Source of the DNA: Bacillus ndiopicus
Lineage (GTDB): Bacteria; Bacillota; Bacilli; Bacillales_A; Planococcaceae
DNA: 64,000 bases
Direction: 5' to 3'
Assembly (NCBI RefSeq): GCF_000612805.1
Contig: NZ_HG964403.1
Location: 434,001 to 498,000, forward strand
In this document: in pieces, positions 7,609 to 17,128 of the stretch
Position numbering within the stretch: position 1 is the first letter of the stretch
Layout of the letters: the number at the start of each line of letters is the position of its first letter
The notes under the pieces: model-generated
The model's database searches: none
The model's input: only the letters and a program-made list of their open reading frames with translations
What the model was told of the DNA's origin: nothing
Program-made: the position numbers and the translations under genes

Positions 7609-10485
7609 ATGAAAAAATCATCTAAAAAAATGTTAGCCTCTGCGGCGGCAGTAGCGGTAGTAGCTTCAGCTGTTGTACCTGTTGCAAGCGCAGCATCTTT
7701 TAAAGATTTACAAGGTAATATGTATGCGAATGAAATTAGCGCTTTAGTTGAAGCGAAAGTTATTACGGGTTATCCTGACGGAACATTCCGACCAAATCAA
7801 ACATTAACACGTTCAGATGTGGTGAAGCTTTTAGGAAAGTATTTAGTATCATTAGGTTACGAAATTCCAAACGACTATAAAACGAAAATGCGTTTCACAG
7901 ATTTAACATCGCAATCACAAGACGAGTTGTTGCAATATGCAGCGCTTGTTAAAGATGTAGGTGTGTTCCAAGGAGATGCTGGGAAACTATTGCATCGCGA
8001 TGAGCTTCGTCGTGATCAAATGGCGTCAGTACTTGTGCGTGCATTTACAGTTATCAATGATTTTGGTTATGTAAAGTATGTAAGGGATCAAGGATTCACA
8101 AGTACACTTTCTGATTTAAATCGCACAACACATCAAGATGCGATTACGGTACTAGATTACTATGATATCGTTAAAGGTTCATCGTACAATCCTAAGAATG
8201 CAACAAAACGAGGGGAGTTCGCATATTTCCTATATCATATTCTAAATGCAGAAATTCCGACAAAAGAGCCTGAAAAGCCAGTATTAACGCTGAAAAAGGT
8301 AGAAGTGACAGCGGCTGATAAACTATCAGTAACATTATCAGATGATAAAAAATACACTGTGACATTACCAAAGCCATTAGTGGAAAATATAGAAACAGAT
8401 GTAACATTCAAAATTGATGAGGTCGAATATTCTGCGAAAGTAAAATATGAAGTACCAGATTTAAAAGTAGCTTCTGTTACAAATCCAAATGGCGGTCAAA
8501 TTAAAATTGATTTCAACCAGCCAGTTGCACTTACGGCGACATTGAAAGAAGAGGAAATTAATAAACTAGTACAAGTAACAGGCGTTAATATCCCGGGCAA
8601 AGTAGAGCTTTCAAAGGGTGAATTAAGCGCAGACAAAAAATCTTTAACAGTTACAATTAAAGGCACAAAGCCACTTAGTGAAGGGCGTTATAACGTAGTT
8701 GTCAAAGACATTAAAACAGATAAAGGCTTAACGCTTGTAAAATATGATGATGTACCTTCTTTTGTAGCGGACAATACGGCACCTGCAATTGCTGCAATTG
8801 AAAATGTTGGTGCAACACGTATTAAAGTGAAGTTTACAGAGCCTGTTACACAAACAGTTGGTTCGACACAATTTAGACTAGCAAATGGCGTACAAATTTT
8901 TAACGTGAAAGGGCCTGGAATCACAGAACCTGCGGAGAAAAATGTAACAGAAGTCGTTTATGATTTAACAAATGCGACTGTAAACGGAGCCCTTCTATCA
9001 CCAGGATCTGCAATAACTGTTACTTTTGGAGCGTTAGTAGATTTATCAAACAATACAGCGCCAGCTAATACGCTAACAACAACAGCAACTATAGGCAATA
9101 AAGATGGTGTTCCACCTTCGTTATTAAATATAGAACAAATGGGCGCTAGAAAGTTTAAGCTTACTTTTTCAGAAGAGCTTCGTGAATTAAAGCCAGAATA
9201 TCTATCTATAACACAAAGGGTAGGTACATTTAGAGCGACAGATGTCCAAAAGGATGAGAAAAATCCAACGACATATGTAGTGACTTTAGATACATCTTTA
9301 TATGATGGAGATGTGTGGGTTTCAACGAAGCCAGGTTATTATATGACAGATTTGTCTGGTGAAGTAGGTTCATTTTCAACATCATTTGTTTATAGAGCCA
9401 ACACAACAGTAGTACCTCGCTATGTATCATCAGAGGTAGTTACCGAAAAAGGTGTTCAATACTTAGATTTAACGTTTGATAATAATATTTTAATAAAATC
9501 GGAGGCAAGGGGAGTAGCAATTAAGGGAAGATATGTGCAATCAGGTAAAGTTGAAAACCTAACACCGAAAAATGCTACTGCTACAAAGCATCCATCTAAA
9601 GATAATGTTTTACGTATAAAATTAAGTGATGCTTTATATGTTTATAATGACCACTATGGAGCAACTTATTTCTTTGAAATTGATTTATTAAGCAATGTTA
9701 CAAGTGAGTATGGTGTATTGTCAGATAGCAGCCCATATGTAGATTTTGTTCGCGGTGGGGATTCAGTTCAAAATCAAAATGCTATCCGAGTATTAGGTGT
9801 TGAAACTGCCGCGTTCCAAATTGGCGGGTCTGCTATTAATAGTAATGAAATCGTTATTACTTTTTCTCAAGCAGTACAATTGGAAGATGCTTTCACTAAA
9901 GGTAACTACGAATTTAAAGAAGGCGGAACTGTTGCTAATATAGACTTTGTTCCTGAAGTTCTACCTGATAATCGTAAAGTAAAGTTGACATTGAAAAATG
10001 GTTTGAGAGAACAACAAACTGCGTTGACATTAACAATTAATAATATTAGAGCGCTTGGTTCAACAGCTAAAATGAGTCCTTATACACAAGATATTGTATT
10101 AAGCAAAAATGTTAGTCCAGACGTTACGAGTGCAAGGGTTACGATAGTTGATAGCAACTATCATAGTGCTTTATTAACATTTAAAACGCCAATAAGAATA
10201 CCGAACAATAATAGTGGGTACGATTTAGCTAAAGTTAATATTAAAGGTTGGGATAGTAATGGTAATTGGAAAGAAGAAACGGCTGCGAGCACTACTTTTG
10301 TAGGAAATAGCAACTCATACCAAGCAGAAGCAAAATTTATTATTCCAACAATAAAGCAAATTGAGTCCATTCAATTGGAAATTTTACCAAATGTTTATAT
10401 AACAGATATTTATAATAATCCATTAGAGAAAAAGAAATTTAATATTGATTTCAAGGGATATAATCAAGATAGCACTGTGTATTAA
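7609..10485 (+). CDS. S-layer-type protein: three N-terminal SLH domains plus Ig-like repeats
   Basis: 958 residues with ribosome site AAAGGAGG. A signal peptide ends in ASA-A near residue 29. Three SLH domains follow: about 30-75 (GYPDGTFRPNQTLTRSD), 95-150 and 165-215, the last two diverged. Next come many beta-sandwich repeats of about 95 residues with recurring IxITFSxPV-type strands (for example IKIDFNQPVAL, KVKFTEPVTQ, KLTFSEELRE, VITFSQAVQ), the usual build of S-layer proteins and their paralogues. SLH trimers bind pyruvylated wall polysaccharide, consistent with csaB at 31388. It could be the main S-layer protein or one of several paralogues; expression level cannot be judged from the sequence. 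Flanking terminators show it is transcribed alone. Confidence 0.85.
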   Translation: MKKSSKKMLASAAAVAVVASAVVPVASAASFKDLQGNMYANEISALVEAKVITGYPDGTFRPNQTLTRSDVVKLLGKYLVSLGYEIPNDYKTKMRFTDLTSQSQDELLQYAALVKDVGVFQGDAGKLLHRDELRRDQMASVLVRAFTVINDFGYVKYVRDQGFTSTLSDLNRTTHQDAITVLDYYDIVKGSSYNPKNATKRGEFAYFLYHILNAEIPTKEPEKPVLTLKKVEVTAADKLSVTLSDDKKYTVTLPKPLVENIETDVTFKIDEVEYSAKVKYEVPDLKVASVTNPNGGQIKIDFNQPVALTATLKEEEINKLVQVTGVNIPGKVELSKGELSADKKSLTVTIKGTKPLSEGRYNVVVKDIKTDKGLTLVKYDDVPSFVADNTAPAIAAIENVGATRIKVKFTEPVTQTVGSTQFRLANGVQIFNVKGPGITEPAEKNVTEVVYDLTNATVNGALLSPGSAITVTFGALVDLSNNTAPANTLTTTATIGNKDGVPPSLLNIEQMGARKFKLTFSEELRELKPEYLSITQRVGTFRATDVQKDEKNPTTYVVTLDTSLYDGDVWVSTKPGYYMTDLSGEVGSFSTSFVYRANTTVVPRYVSSEVVTEKGVQYLDLTFDNNILIKSEARGVAIKGRYVQSGKVENLTPKNATATKHPSKDNVLRIKLSDALYVYNDHYGATYFFEIDLLSNVTSEYGVLSDSSPYVDFVRGGDSVQNQNAIRVLGVETAAFQIGGSAINSNEIVITFSQAVQLEDAFTKGNYEFKEGGTVANIDFVPEVLPDNRKVKLTLKNGLREQQTALTLTINNIRALGSTAKMSPYTQDIVLSKNVSPDVTSARVTIVDSNYHSALLTFKTPIRIPNNNSGYDLAKVNIKGWDSNGNWKEETAASTTFVGNSNSYQAEAKFIIPTIKQIESIQLEILPNVYITDIYNNPLEKKKFNIDFKGYNQDSTVY

Positions 10486-10565
10486 TAATAAAATATCGGG
10501 TAATTTGTCTCAACAAAGTAACCAAATTGTAATAAAAGTTTGGCACATTTTAATATAGAATATAG

Positions 10566-10594
10566 GATGGTGTAGCTTGCTACACCATCTTTTT
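10566..10594 (+). terminator. Terminator after the SLH/Ig protein gene
   Basis: A perfect 10-bp stem (GATGGTGTAG/CTACACCATC) with loop CTTG is followed by TTTTT. Confidence 0.85.
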
Positions 10595-10679
10595 CAATTT
10601 TATTGATGTTAATTGTGTATAATAAAAAAGTTGAAGCAAAAAATAACAAAGAGCATGTAAAAAAAGGAGTTACAGCAAA

Positions 10680-13103
10680 ATGAAGAAATTACTATCTACG
10701 TTACTAGCAGTATTGCTTGTTAGCTCTACACTAGCGCCAGTAGCTATTTATGCAGCAGAAGAACCGATTGTAGGCACTGTCGATGAGGCAGTAGAGACGC
10801 CAGCAGTTGAAGATAAGGAAGAAGCTACGGCGGTAACTGAAGAACAAGAGGTTACACCCGTTGAAAAAGAGCAAGAAGCAACTGAGCAGCTAACAGAAGA
10901 GGCAACTGTTCCTGTAAAAGAGCAGCCAACAGCAGAAACAGAGTTCGTAACAGTTCCGCAAAAGCTAGCAGATATCCCAAATAGCTTTTGGGCTAAAAAT
11001 GAAGTAATGCAGCTTGTTGAAATAGGGGCAATTAACGGCTATCCGGATGGCGAGTTCCGTCCAGCGCTAACGATTTCAGTTGGACAGTCAACAAATTTGC
11101 TAAAAGGTGCCCTGCAATTACCAGAAGCATCATACCAGCCAATTTTTAAAGATGTGAGCAAACAATCAAGCTTTGCATCAGGGGTATTTTCTACATATAA
11201 AGCAGGTATTTTTAAAGGTAAAAAAGACGGCAGTTTCGGTGTAGCTGACCCGTTAACACGTGAAATGATGGCGTCAGCGCTAGTAAATGCCTTTCATTTA
11301 AAGGATACTGGCGAAGCGATTACATTTAAAGATTGGGATAAAATTAACCCAGAGCACCGTGAAAATGTCAAAATTTTAGCGCAGCATGGTATTACGACAG
11401 GACGCGAAGATGGCTCATATGATCCAAAAGCGGTTGTTAATCGTGTGACATTTGCAGTAATGATTCATCGTGCACTTATTATGAATAATGAAATCGCTCC
11501 AAAAGAATATACAATTGAGACAGCGCAGCAATCAAAATTTACATTATTCCGTAAAGAAGCGAATTTCGCACAGATTACGAAGGGGGATAGCCCGTTATTC
11601 GTACGTTCAGAATTGCCAATTAAATTAGCTAGTACAAAAACAGAAAATTTCGGTGTTGCAACAGACACGATTTACACATATAAAATTGGTACACATGCAA
11701 CATTAAAAGTGACAGTACGCCGTTTAACAAATGGTGACGAGTTTGTCTTTTCAACATTGACAAATACAGGGGATGCAAAGATAAACGTTGATTTATTCCA
11801 AAAACAATTAAACGTAACAAATTTCCGCTTATATCGCTACGATCGCTTCCCAATCTCTAAAAACTCAAATGATGTGTTTGGCTACGATTCAACAAGCTAT
11901 CCAACAGGGATAATGCGCTTTATGTCAAATGACAAGCTTGCAGGTGATCGTATGGTAGGACAGGCCTATCGCTCAAAGCAGTTAACGCAAAAATATGATA
12001 ATGGTGGCGTTAGCTATATGCGTGATTTACGTGCAGAGTATGAAGCATTATCTTATACATGGTTAGGTTCAGATTTAATGTCAATTTATACATTGGCATC
12101 AAATGGCCAGGATATTATAGATACATGGTATATGGATTCGAATGAACGACTGTTTAAAACAGATGACAGTATGAATAATTGGATGGTTGAAACAGCAGCT
12201 AACTATAAAAAGCGCAATAATTGGTATACTGCGGAAGGTCCATTTAACAAAATGGCAACAACAACAGAGCCAATGCCGAAAAACTATCAAGGCTTCGGGC
12301 GTAATTTACTGTTAGTAAAAGAGGATCGCGCACTTGTATTGTATAAAGAGCAGGGCGATCGCTATTTCGCAAACTTGGTGAAAAACTCATTTGTGAGTTT
12401 ACAAAAATTTAAAGGTACTAAAACGTATTGGGAAACTGAAGTGACGAGCACATATTTAAAAGGGCTGTATGGCATTCACGCGCCATTTATTGATACGCGC
12501 TTTAATGAGCAAATTGCGTTATTCTACTACAATTCTGGAGCAGAGTTTGGCATTCCAAATTATCGAACACCGCTAAAAAATTATGCAGATTTAATCGTTT
12601 CTCAAAGAACTAATAATAATGTAATTCGTGTAAACAAAGATGCTTTTTACATTCCAGATTACTTCCCGTTAAAGCAGGAGGTTACAACGCATACATCAAT
12701 GAACCATTTACTTGGTGGTATGAATATTTTACTAATGGCATATAACGAATTTGGTGATGCAAAATATCTTGAAACAGCGACAGCAATCCAAAAAGCACTA
12801 GCCATTGAAAAGGATAAATGGATTCGTTCAAACGGCGATATTTGGTACCGCATGAACAAAGAAAGACAGTTTGCAGGTACAGATTATCAACATTTAACAT
12901 TAGAGGATTTAATTCAATCATATCGTCTATGGAAGGATATCGATTCGACTTATTTATATGTGTTGGAAGAAATGATTGCCTCAAAAGCAGGCTATTTATC
13001 AGCAAATCAACTAGGCTACACAATGAAAATTAAAAATGGCTTAGAAGCAATTGGTATGTCTCACTATTTACCAGAAGGTTCGTTGCACACAGATGCATTA
13101 TAA
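10680..13103 (+). CDS. SLH-anchored surface protein with acidic linker and unassigned C-terminal domain
   Basis: 807 residues; ribosome site AAAAGGAG. A signal peptide (about 1-25) is followed by a Glu/Thr/Val-rich acidic linker (about 26-85) and three SLH domains (about 90-265; GYPDGEFRP and GREDGSYDP loops are clear). Residues 275-807 form one large domain: a beta-rich half, then a helical half near residues 670-800 with motifs such as NHLLGGMNILLMAYNEFGD and GDIWYRMN. This looks like an alpha/alpha-barrel of the kind seen in polysaccharide epimerases, lyases and glycosidases, but I do not recognise the family and assign no reaction. The terminator after the stop and the upstream terminator make it monocistronic. 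Confidence 0.8.
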   Translation: MKKLLSTLLAVLLVSSTLAPVAIYAAEEPIVGTVDEAVETPAVEDKEEATAVTEEQEVTPVEKEQEATEQLTEEATVPVKEQPTAETEFVTVPQKLADIPNSFWAKNEVMQLVEIGAINGYPDGEFRPALTISVGQSTNLLKGALQLPEASYQPIFKDVSKQSSFASGVFSTYKAGIFKGKKDGSFGVADPLTREMMASALVNAFHLKDTGEAITFKDWDKINPEHRENVKILAQHGITTGREDGSYDPKAVVNRVTFAVMIHRALIMNNEIAPKEYTIETAQQSKFTLFRKEANFAQITKGDSPLFVRSELPIKLASTKTENFGVATDTIYTYKIGTHATLKVTVRRLTNGDEFVFSTLTNTGDAKINVDLFQKQLNVTNFRLYRYDRFPISKNSNDVFGYDSTSYPTGIMRFMSNDKLAGDRMVGQAYRSKQLTQKYDNGGVSYMRDLRAEYEALSYTWLGSDLMSIYTLASNGQDIIDTWYMDSNERLFKTDDSMNNWMVETAANYKKRNNWYTAEGPFNKMATTTEPMPKNYQGFGRNLLLVKEDRALVLYKEQGDRYFANLVKNSFVSLQKFKGTKTYWETEVTSTYLKGLYGIHAPFIDTRFNEQIALFYYNSGAEFGIPNYRTPLKNYADLIVSQRTNNNVIRVNKDAFYIPDYFPLKQEVTTHTSMNHLLGGMNILLMAYNEFGDAKYLETATAIQKALAIEKDKWIRSNGDIWYRMNKERQFAGTDYQHLTLEDLIQSYRLWKDIDSTYLYVLEEMIASKAGYLSANQLGYTMKIKNGLEAIGMSHYLPEGSLHTDAL

Positions 13104-13113
13104 GCAAATAGAT

Positions 13114-13157
13114 GCCTAGGAAGCAGATTTTTACCTGCTTCTTAGGCGCTTTTTTTT
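13114..13157 (+). terminator. Terminator after the SLH surface protein gene
   Basis: GCCTAGGAAGCAG pairs with CTGCTTCTTAGGC across an 8-nt loop; eight T follow. Confidence 0.85.
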
Positions 13158-13162
13158 ATAAC

Positions 13163-13278
13163 ATGGAATAAACTCTGAATTTCGTGGAATAAATTCGCAA
13201 AAACATGGAATAAACCTCGAATTTCATGGAATAAACTCTAAAATTCATGGAATAACCTGAAACGTAGAATAAATTCAT
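13163..13278. repeat. 21-bp intergenic tandem array, RTGGAATAAA type
   Basis: Units begin at 13163, 13184, 13205, 13226, 13247 and 13264: four of 21 bp, one of 17 bp and one partial. Each starts RTGGAATAA or GTAGAATAA and most end in AAAAC or ATTTC. The array lies between a terminator and the next gene and contains no open frame of its own. Confidence 0.8.
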
Positions 13279-13381
13279 ATCCCAAGTATAAATGTATACC
13301 CAATTCCATTTTTAACTTGAAAAAATGCGAATTTTGCCGATAAATAGTCTAGGTAGATTTATGTATGAGAGGATGAACAAA

Positions 13382-16300
13382 ATGAACAATAAAGTACGAA
13401 TAGGAGTACTTGCAAGCTTGCTTTTAGTACCTGCAACATTAGTGCAGGCGAATGAGCAGATATCAGATATTCAACAGAATAAGCAGTTACCGTTTAATGT
13501 AGTGGCAAATGCAACTGATGAAGAGATTATTAATGCTTTAGAAGAGGAAAATGCTACTGATGAAACTGAAAATGCGGCGGAAGATTTTGTTATAAATTTT
13601 ATAGAGGTACTATTAACTCCCGAACCTTATTTATTAGAGGACTACTCAAATAAGGTCGCAGAAGCACGAGGCGCTTATAATGCTTTATCTTTAGAAGTAC
13701 AAGAGGTCGTAAAAGGCTATAGTGTTGAGGGGACAGAGTTAAAGGCACTTGCAGTATTGCAACAAGCAGAAACTAATATAGCAATAGTAAAAGACGTAGT
13801 GAAGGCTTACGAAACTATTGTTAATAATAAACCTACTACTAGTATCAATACATTGAGAGCTAGTATTGAAAATTTGAAAAAAGCAGATGAGAAAGTACCT
13901 GAAAACTATCGTCATTTTTTAGAGGACCAAAAAGAGGGTATTACAGCGCTTAGCGATGTTCTAAAAATAGTTGAAGCTATCAATATTTTAAAGCTAGATG
14001 AAAATGACGCATATCGCGTGCGAGTACTAGAGCTTAGAGACCAATATATAAATGTTAAGGAAGAATTCAAAAAATACATCATTAATGAAGGTAAGTTAAA
14101 GCAGGCAGAGCAGGATATTGAGGCTGCTGATGATGTAATCAAAGAAATTGCAGAGCTTGGTGAGAAGCCTAATTCAACGGCTATTAATAACGCAATGAGT
14201 TCTTACAATAAATTAACTATTAATCAAAGAAGCTTAGTAACTAACTACAATGTATTAAAAGCTTTTCAACAAGCTAATGTAGATGCAGCTTCTGTAGTAA
14301 AAAAGATTGCAGCTATTAAACCATTATTAGATACAGGGTTTGTATCGAAGGTTAATGAAGCGCTAGCATCTTATGAAAATTTAGATACTAGTGGAAAGGC
14401 ATTAGTAACAAATTATCCAATACTTGAAGCATTAAAAGAATATAAAAATGTTGTGGAAAAGGTTGTAGGATTAAAGTTAAAATCTTCATCAAAGAGCGAT
14501 GTTATAGATTATGAATCTGCAGTTGAAGAAGCAAAAAATGTATATAACGAAGTAGCAAAGCAGCCTTTACCAGAGTCCCTTACCGAACATAAGCCAGCAA
14601 TAGATAGCTTGTTACAGGCAGCAGACCAAAAATTAAAAATTGTAGATTTCGATGTACAACAGGCTAAGAAAATTACAGGTGCAATTGAGGGCTTGAAAAA
14701 TATAGAGCCTGCAAAGCTATTAAGCGAGCTAAGTAAAGCAAGAGCACTTTATGATGAAAAGTATGTACAAGATACATCAGGCACTTCAGCAAATGCTAAA
14801 AAATTAGTGTATAACTACATTGAGTTAACAAATTTGGAAAAGCAATATACTGCTGTTTTAAAGGTAACAAAAGGCATAGAAGGATTGCCAACTTATTATG
14901 GGAAAACATCTTTATTAAGCCGTATTCAAGCTATGCAAAAAGCTTATGCGAACTTAGGTAATATGAAGGATTATGTTTACAATAATGCTGAGCTAGAGAA
15001 GCTAAACTCTGTTGTGCAGTTTATGACAGGAGTTAATGCATTAAAAACTAAAGATGAGAAGTATGAGGAGAAAGTTACTCAGTTAAAAACAGATTTTAAA
15101 GCGATTGAAGAGAGCTTTAAAGGCGAAGAATACACACCAATGCTGAATATGCTCAAAGAGAAGTACGTTTCGAAATTGCAAACAGCAGAGGACAACCTCC
15201 ATATGGCAAAAGGCGTTATTGATAAAATTGAGCAATTAAAAACAACTACTGATGATAAAGTAGGAGAAGCGATTGCGGATATTAAGGCAGAATATAAAAA
15301 AGTAAAGCAAAAAAAGCTCGTTACAAACTATAAAGACTTCCAAGCAATCGAGAAAAATTACAAGGCAGCTACTAAAGTAACTACACTTATTGTTAAGTTA
15401 CCAGAGCCTTCAAAGGCTAATGCTAAGGATTATGCAAAAAAGGTAGAGGCAGCTCAAAAGGCATATGATAAATTAACAGCAGCTCAAAAAGTATTTGTAA
15501 CAAATTATAATGAGCTAGCACCTGTTATTGAGGCAGCGAAAGTAATTGGTATGATTGCAGACTTAAAAACATCTAGCAAGGATTATTTAGTGAATCTTGA
15601 GGCAGCGAAGGCAGCCTATGCAAAGCTAGCAGATATAGATAAGGAAAAAGTAGTCAATGCTGATTTATTAGATGCAGGTGATACGACTAAGGTTTCTGTT
15701 GAAAAGGTAGAGACATTAATAAATGCGGCAATTCCAACAGCTACAGATTATATACAAAAGCTAATTGATGCTCGTCATGCATATGATTCTTTATCGAAGG
15801 ATCAGCAGCGTATGGTAAGTAATTATAAAGACTTAACAACACGTGAAAAAGCTGTTAAGCCTGTATTGAAACTAACAGAAGACATTGCGGCACTTGACCC
15901 AGCAAATGCGACAAAATTTATTTCACAATATAAATCAGCGCTAAAGGCACATGAAAAACTAAGCTTTACAGACCGTAAGCTTGTGACGAATGAGCAGCGT
16001 TTAGTGACAGAGCTAGCGCCGATTTTTAAGGTGATGGAGCAGATTTCATTAATTAAAGAATCGAGTAAAACATTTGTAGAGGATGTAACAAGGGCGCGTG
16101 CAGCATACAATGCTTTATCAGCAGGCGACAAAGCGCAAATTTCCAACTATGCTCGTTTATTAGAGCAAGAGTTAAATGTGCAGGGTGGCGCTCGCGTTGA
16201 TGAGATGATTCGTGCAATTAAAGGGAGTAACCCAAAGGATTATGTAGCGAATGTGAAGGCGGCTCGTGAAGCGTACAATGCATTAAGCTCTGCGAATAAA

Positions 16301-17008
16301 CGAGGCGTAACATTAATAAACGATTTAAAGGCTGAAGAAAGCTACATTAAGCCAGTTGAAACTGCTATAAAATTAATCGAAGGACTATCAAACCCTCGTA
16401 ATGATTTAGCTAAGCAAGTAACAGCAGTTCAAAAGGCTTTAGCCAAATTAAATAATGAACAGCAGTCCTTCATTACGAATATGTCTGATTACACAGATTT
16501 ATCGAGCATTGTCCATGTATATGAGCTGATTCAAAAGCTGAACCCCTCAGACAAATATTACATGGGGAACTTGCAAGCAGCTCGAACAGCATATGAAAGA
16601 TTGTCACCTGACGAAAAAATGCGCGTGACGAATTACCATAAGTTACAAGAAGCCATTACGAATGTTGAAGGTGTGGAAAATGTAATTAAAACAATTGCTG
16701 GTCTGTCTTCAACATCTAGCACTTATTTCGACGATGTTGCAAAAGCAGTAGATTTATATAAAACACTACCTTCCGCATTGAAAAAGCAAGTGCACAATTA
16801 CGATATTTTGAAAAATGCTGAAAAGAATATTAAAAATGCACAAAAGGTCATCTCGATAATTGAACAAATTGACCCAACTGTGCGCAGTTTTGAATCAAAA
16901 GTAAAATCGGCTCGTAAAGCTTATGATAAATTAATACCAGAAGAAAAAATGCTAGTAACAAATTATACATTCCTAACACGTTATGAATTAGAGCTAGGGC
17001 TTGAATAA
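13382..17008 (+). CDS. Large secreted all-helical repeat protein
   Basis: I chose ATG at 13382 (GAGAGG with 9-nt spacing, followed at once by a signal peptide ending LVQA-N); this gives 1208 residues. The mature part is built almost entirely from about 16 degenerate helical repeats of 60-75 residues. Each ends in a signature close to A-Y-x-x-L-S-x-x-x-K-x-L-V-T-N-Y-x-x-L, for example LVTNYNVLKAF, FVTNYNELAP, MVSNYKDLTT and LVTNYTFLTR. Helical repeats of this kind occur in bacterial surface and S-layer-associated proteins. No SLH, LysM, LPXTG or enzymatic motif is visible, so surface retention would need a partner or the repeats themselves. The protein is Lys/Glu/Ala-rich. Its function is unknown; a structural or adhesive role is inference. 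Confidence 0.75.
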   Translation: MNNKVRIGVLASLLLVPATLVQANEQISDIQQNKQLPFNVVANATDEEIINALEEENATDETENAAEDFVINFIEVLLTPEPYLLEDYSNKVAEARGAYNALSLEVQEVVKGYSVEGTELKALAVLQQAETNIAIVKDVVKAYETIVNNKPTTSINTLRASIENLKKADEKVPENYRHFLEDQKEGITALSDVLKIVEAINILKLDENDAYRVRVLELRDQYINVKEEFKKYIINEGKLKQAEQDIEAADDVIKEIAELGEKPNSTAINNAMSSYNKLTINQRSLVTNYNVLKAFQQANVDAASVVKKIAAIKPLLDTGFVSKVNEALASYENLDTSGKALVTNYPILEALKEYKNVVEKVVGLKLKSSSKSDVIDYESAVEEAKNVYNEVAKQPLPESLTEHKPAIDSLLQAADQKLKIVDFDVQQAKKITGAIEGLKNIEPAKLLSELSKARALYDEKYVQDTSGTSANAKKLVYNYIELTNLEKQYTAVLKVTKGIEGLPTYYGKTSLLSRIQAMQKAYANLGNMKDYVYNNAELEKLNSVVQFMTGVNALKTKDEKYEEKVTQLKTDFKAIEESFKGEEYTPMLNMLKEKYVSKLQTAEDNLHMAKGVIDKIEQLKTTTDDKVGEAIADIKAEYKKVKQKKLVTNYKDFQAIEKNYKAATKVTTLIVKLPEPSKANAKDYAKKVEAAQKAYDKLTAAQKVFVTNYNELAPVIEAAKVIGMIADLKTSSKDYLVNLEAAKAAYAKLADIDKEKVVNADLLDAGDTTKVSVEKVETLINAAIPTATDYIQKLIDARHAYDSLSKDQQRMVSNYKDLTTREKAVKPVLKLTEDIAALDPANATKFISQYKSALKAHEKLSFTDRKLVTNEQRLVTELAPIFKVMEQISLIKESSKTFVEDVTRARAAYNALSAGDKAQISNYARLLEQELNVQGGARVDEMIRAIKGSNPKDYVANVKAAREAYNALSSANKRGVTLINDLKAEESYIKPVETAIKLIEGLSNPRNDLAKQVTAVQKALAKLNNEQQSFITNMSDYTDLSSIVHVYELIQKLNPSDKYYMGNLQAARTAYERLSPDEKMRVTNYHKLQEAITNVEGVENVIKTIAGLSSTSSTYFDDVAKAVDLYKTLPSALKKQVHNYDILKNAEKNIKNAQKVISIIEQIDPTVRSFESKVKSARKAYDKLIPEEKMLVTNYTFLTRYELELGLE

Positions 17009-17063
17009 AGGTTTAAATTTTTGAAGTAGACGGGTATAGAAAAGTTAATGTAGGATTAATGTA

Positions 17064-17104
17064 AGGGGGCATCTAGAAAGTCAATCAAAGATGCCTCCTT
17101 TCTA
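17064..17104 (+). terminator. Probable terminator after the helical-repeat gene
   Basis: AGGGGGCATCT pairs with AGATGCCTCCTT (one G-T pair) across a 14-nt loop. The T run is short (TTTCT), so it is weaker than its neighbours. Confidence 0.55.
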
Positions 17105-17128
17105 GTATTGATTTAAAGGGGGGGAAGG

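Noticed and set aside
12682-13033. Overlapping frames on both strands inside the SLH surface-protein gene
   Set aside because: They lack ribosome sites and lie wholly within a well-supported gene.
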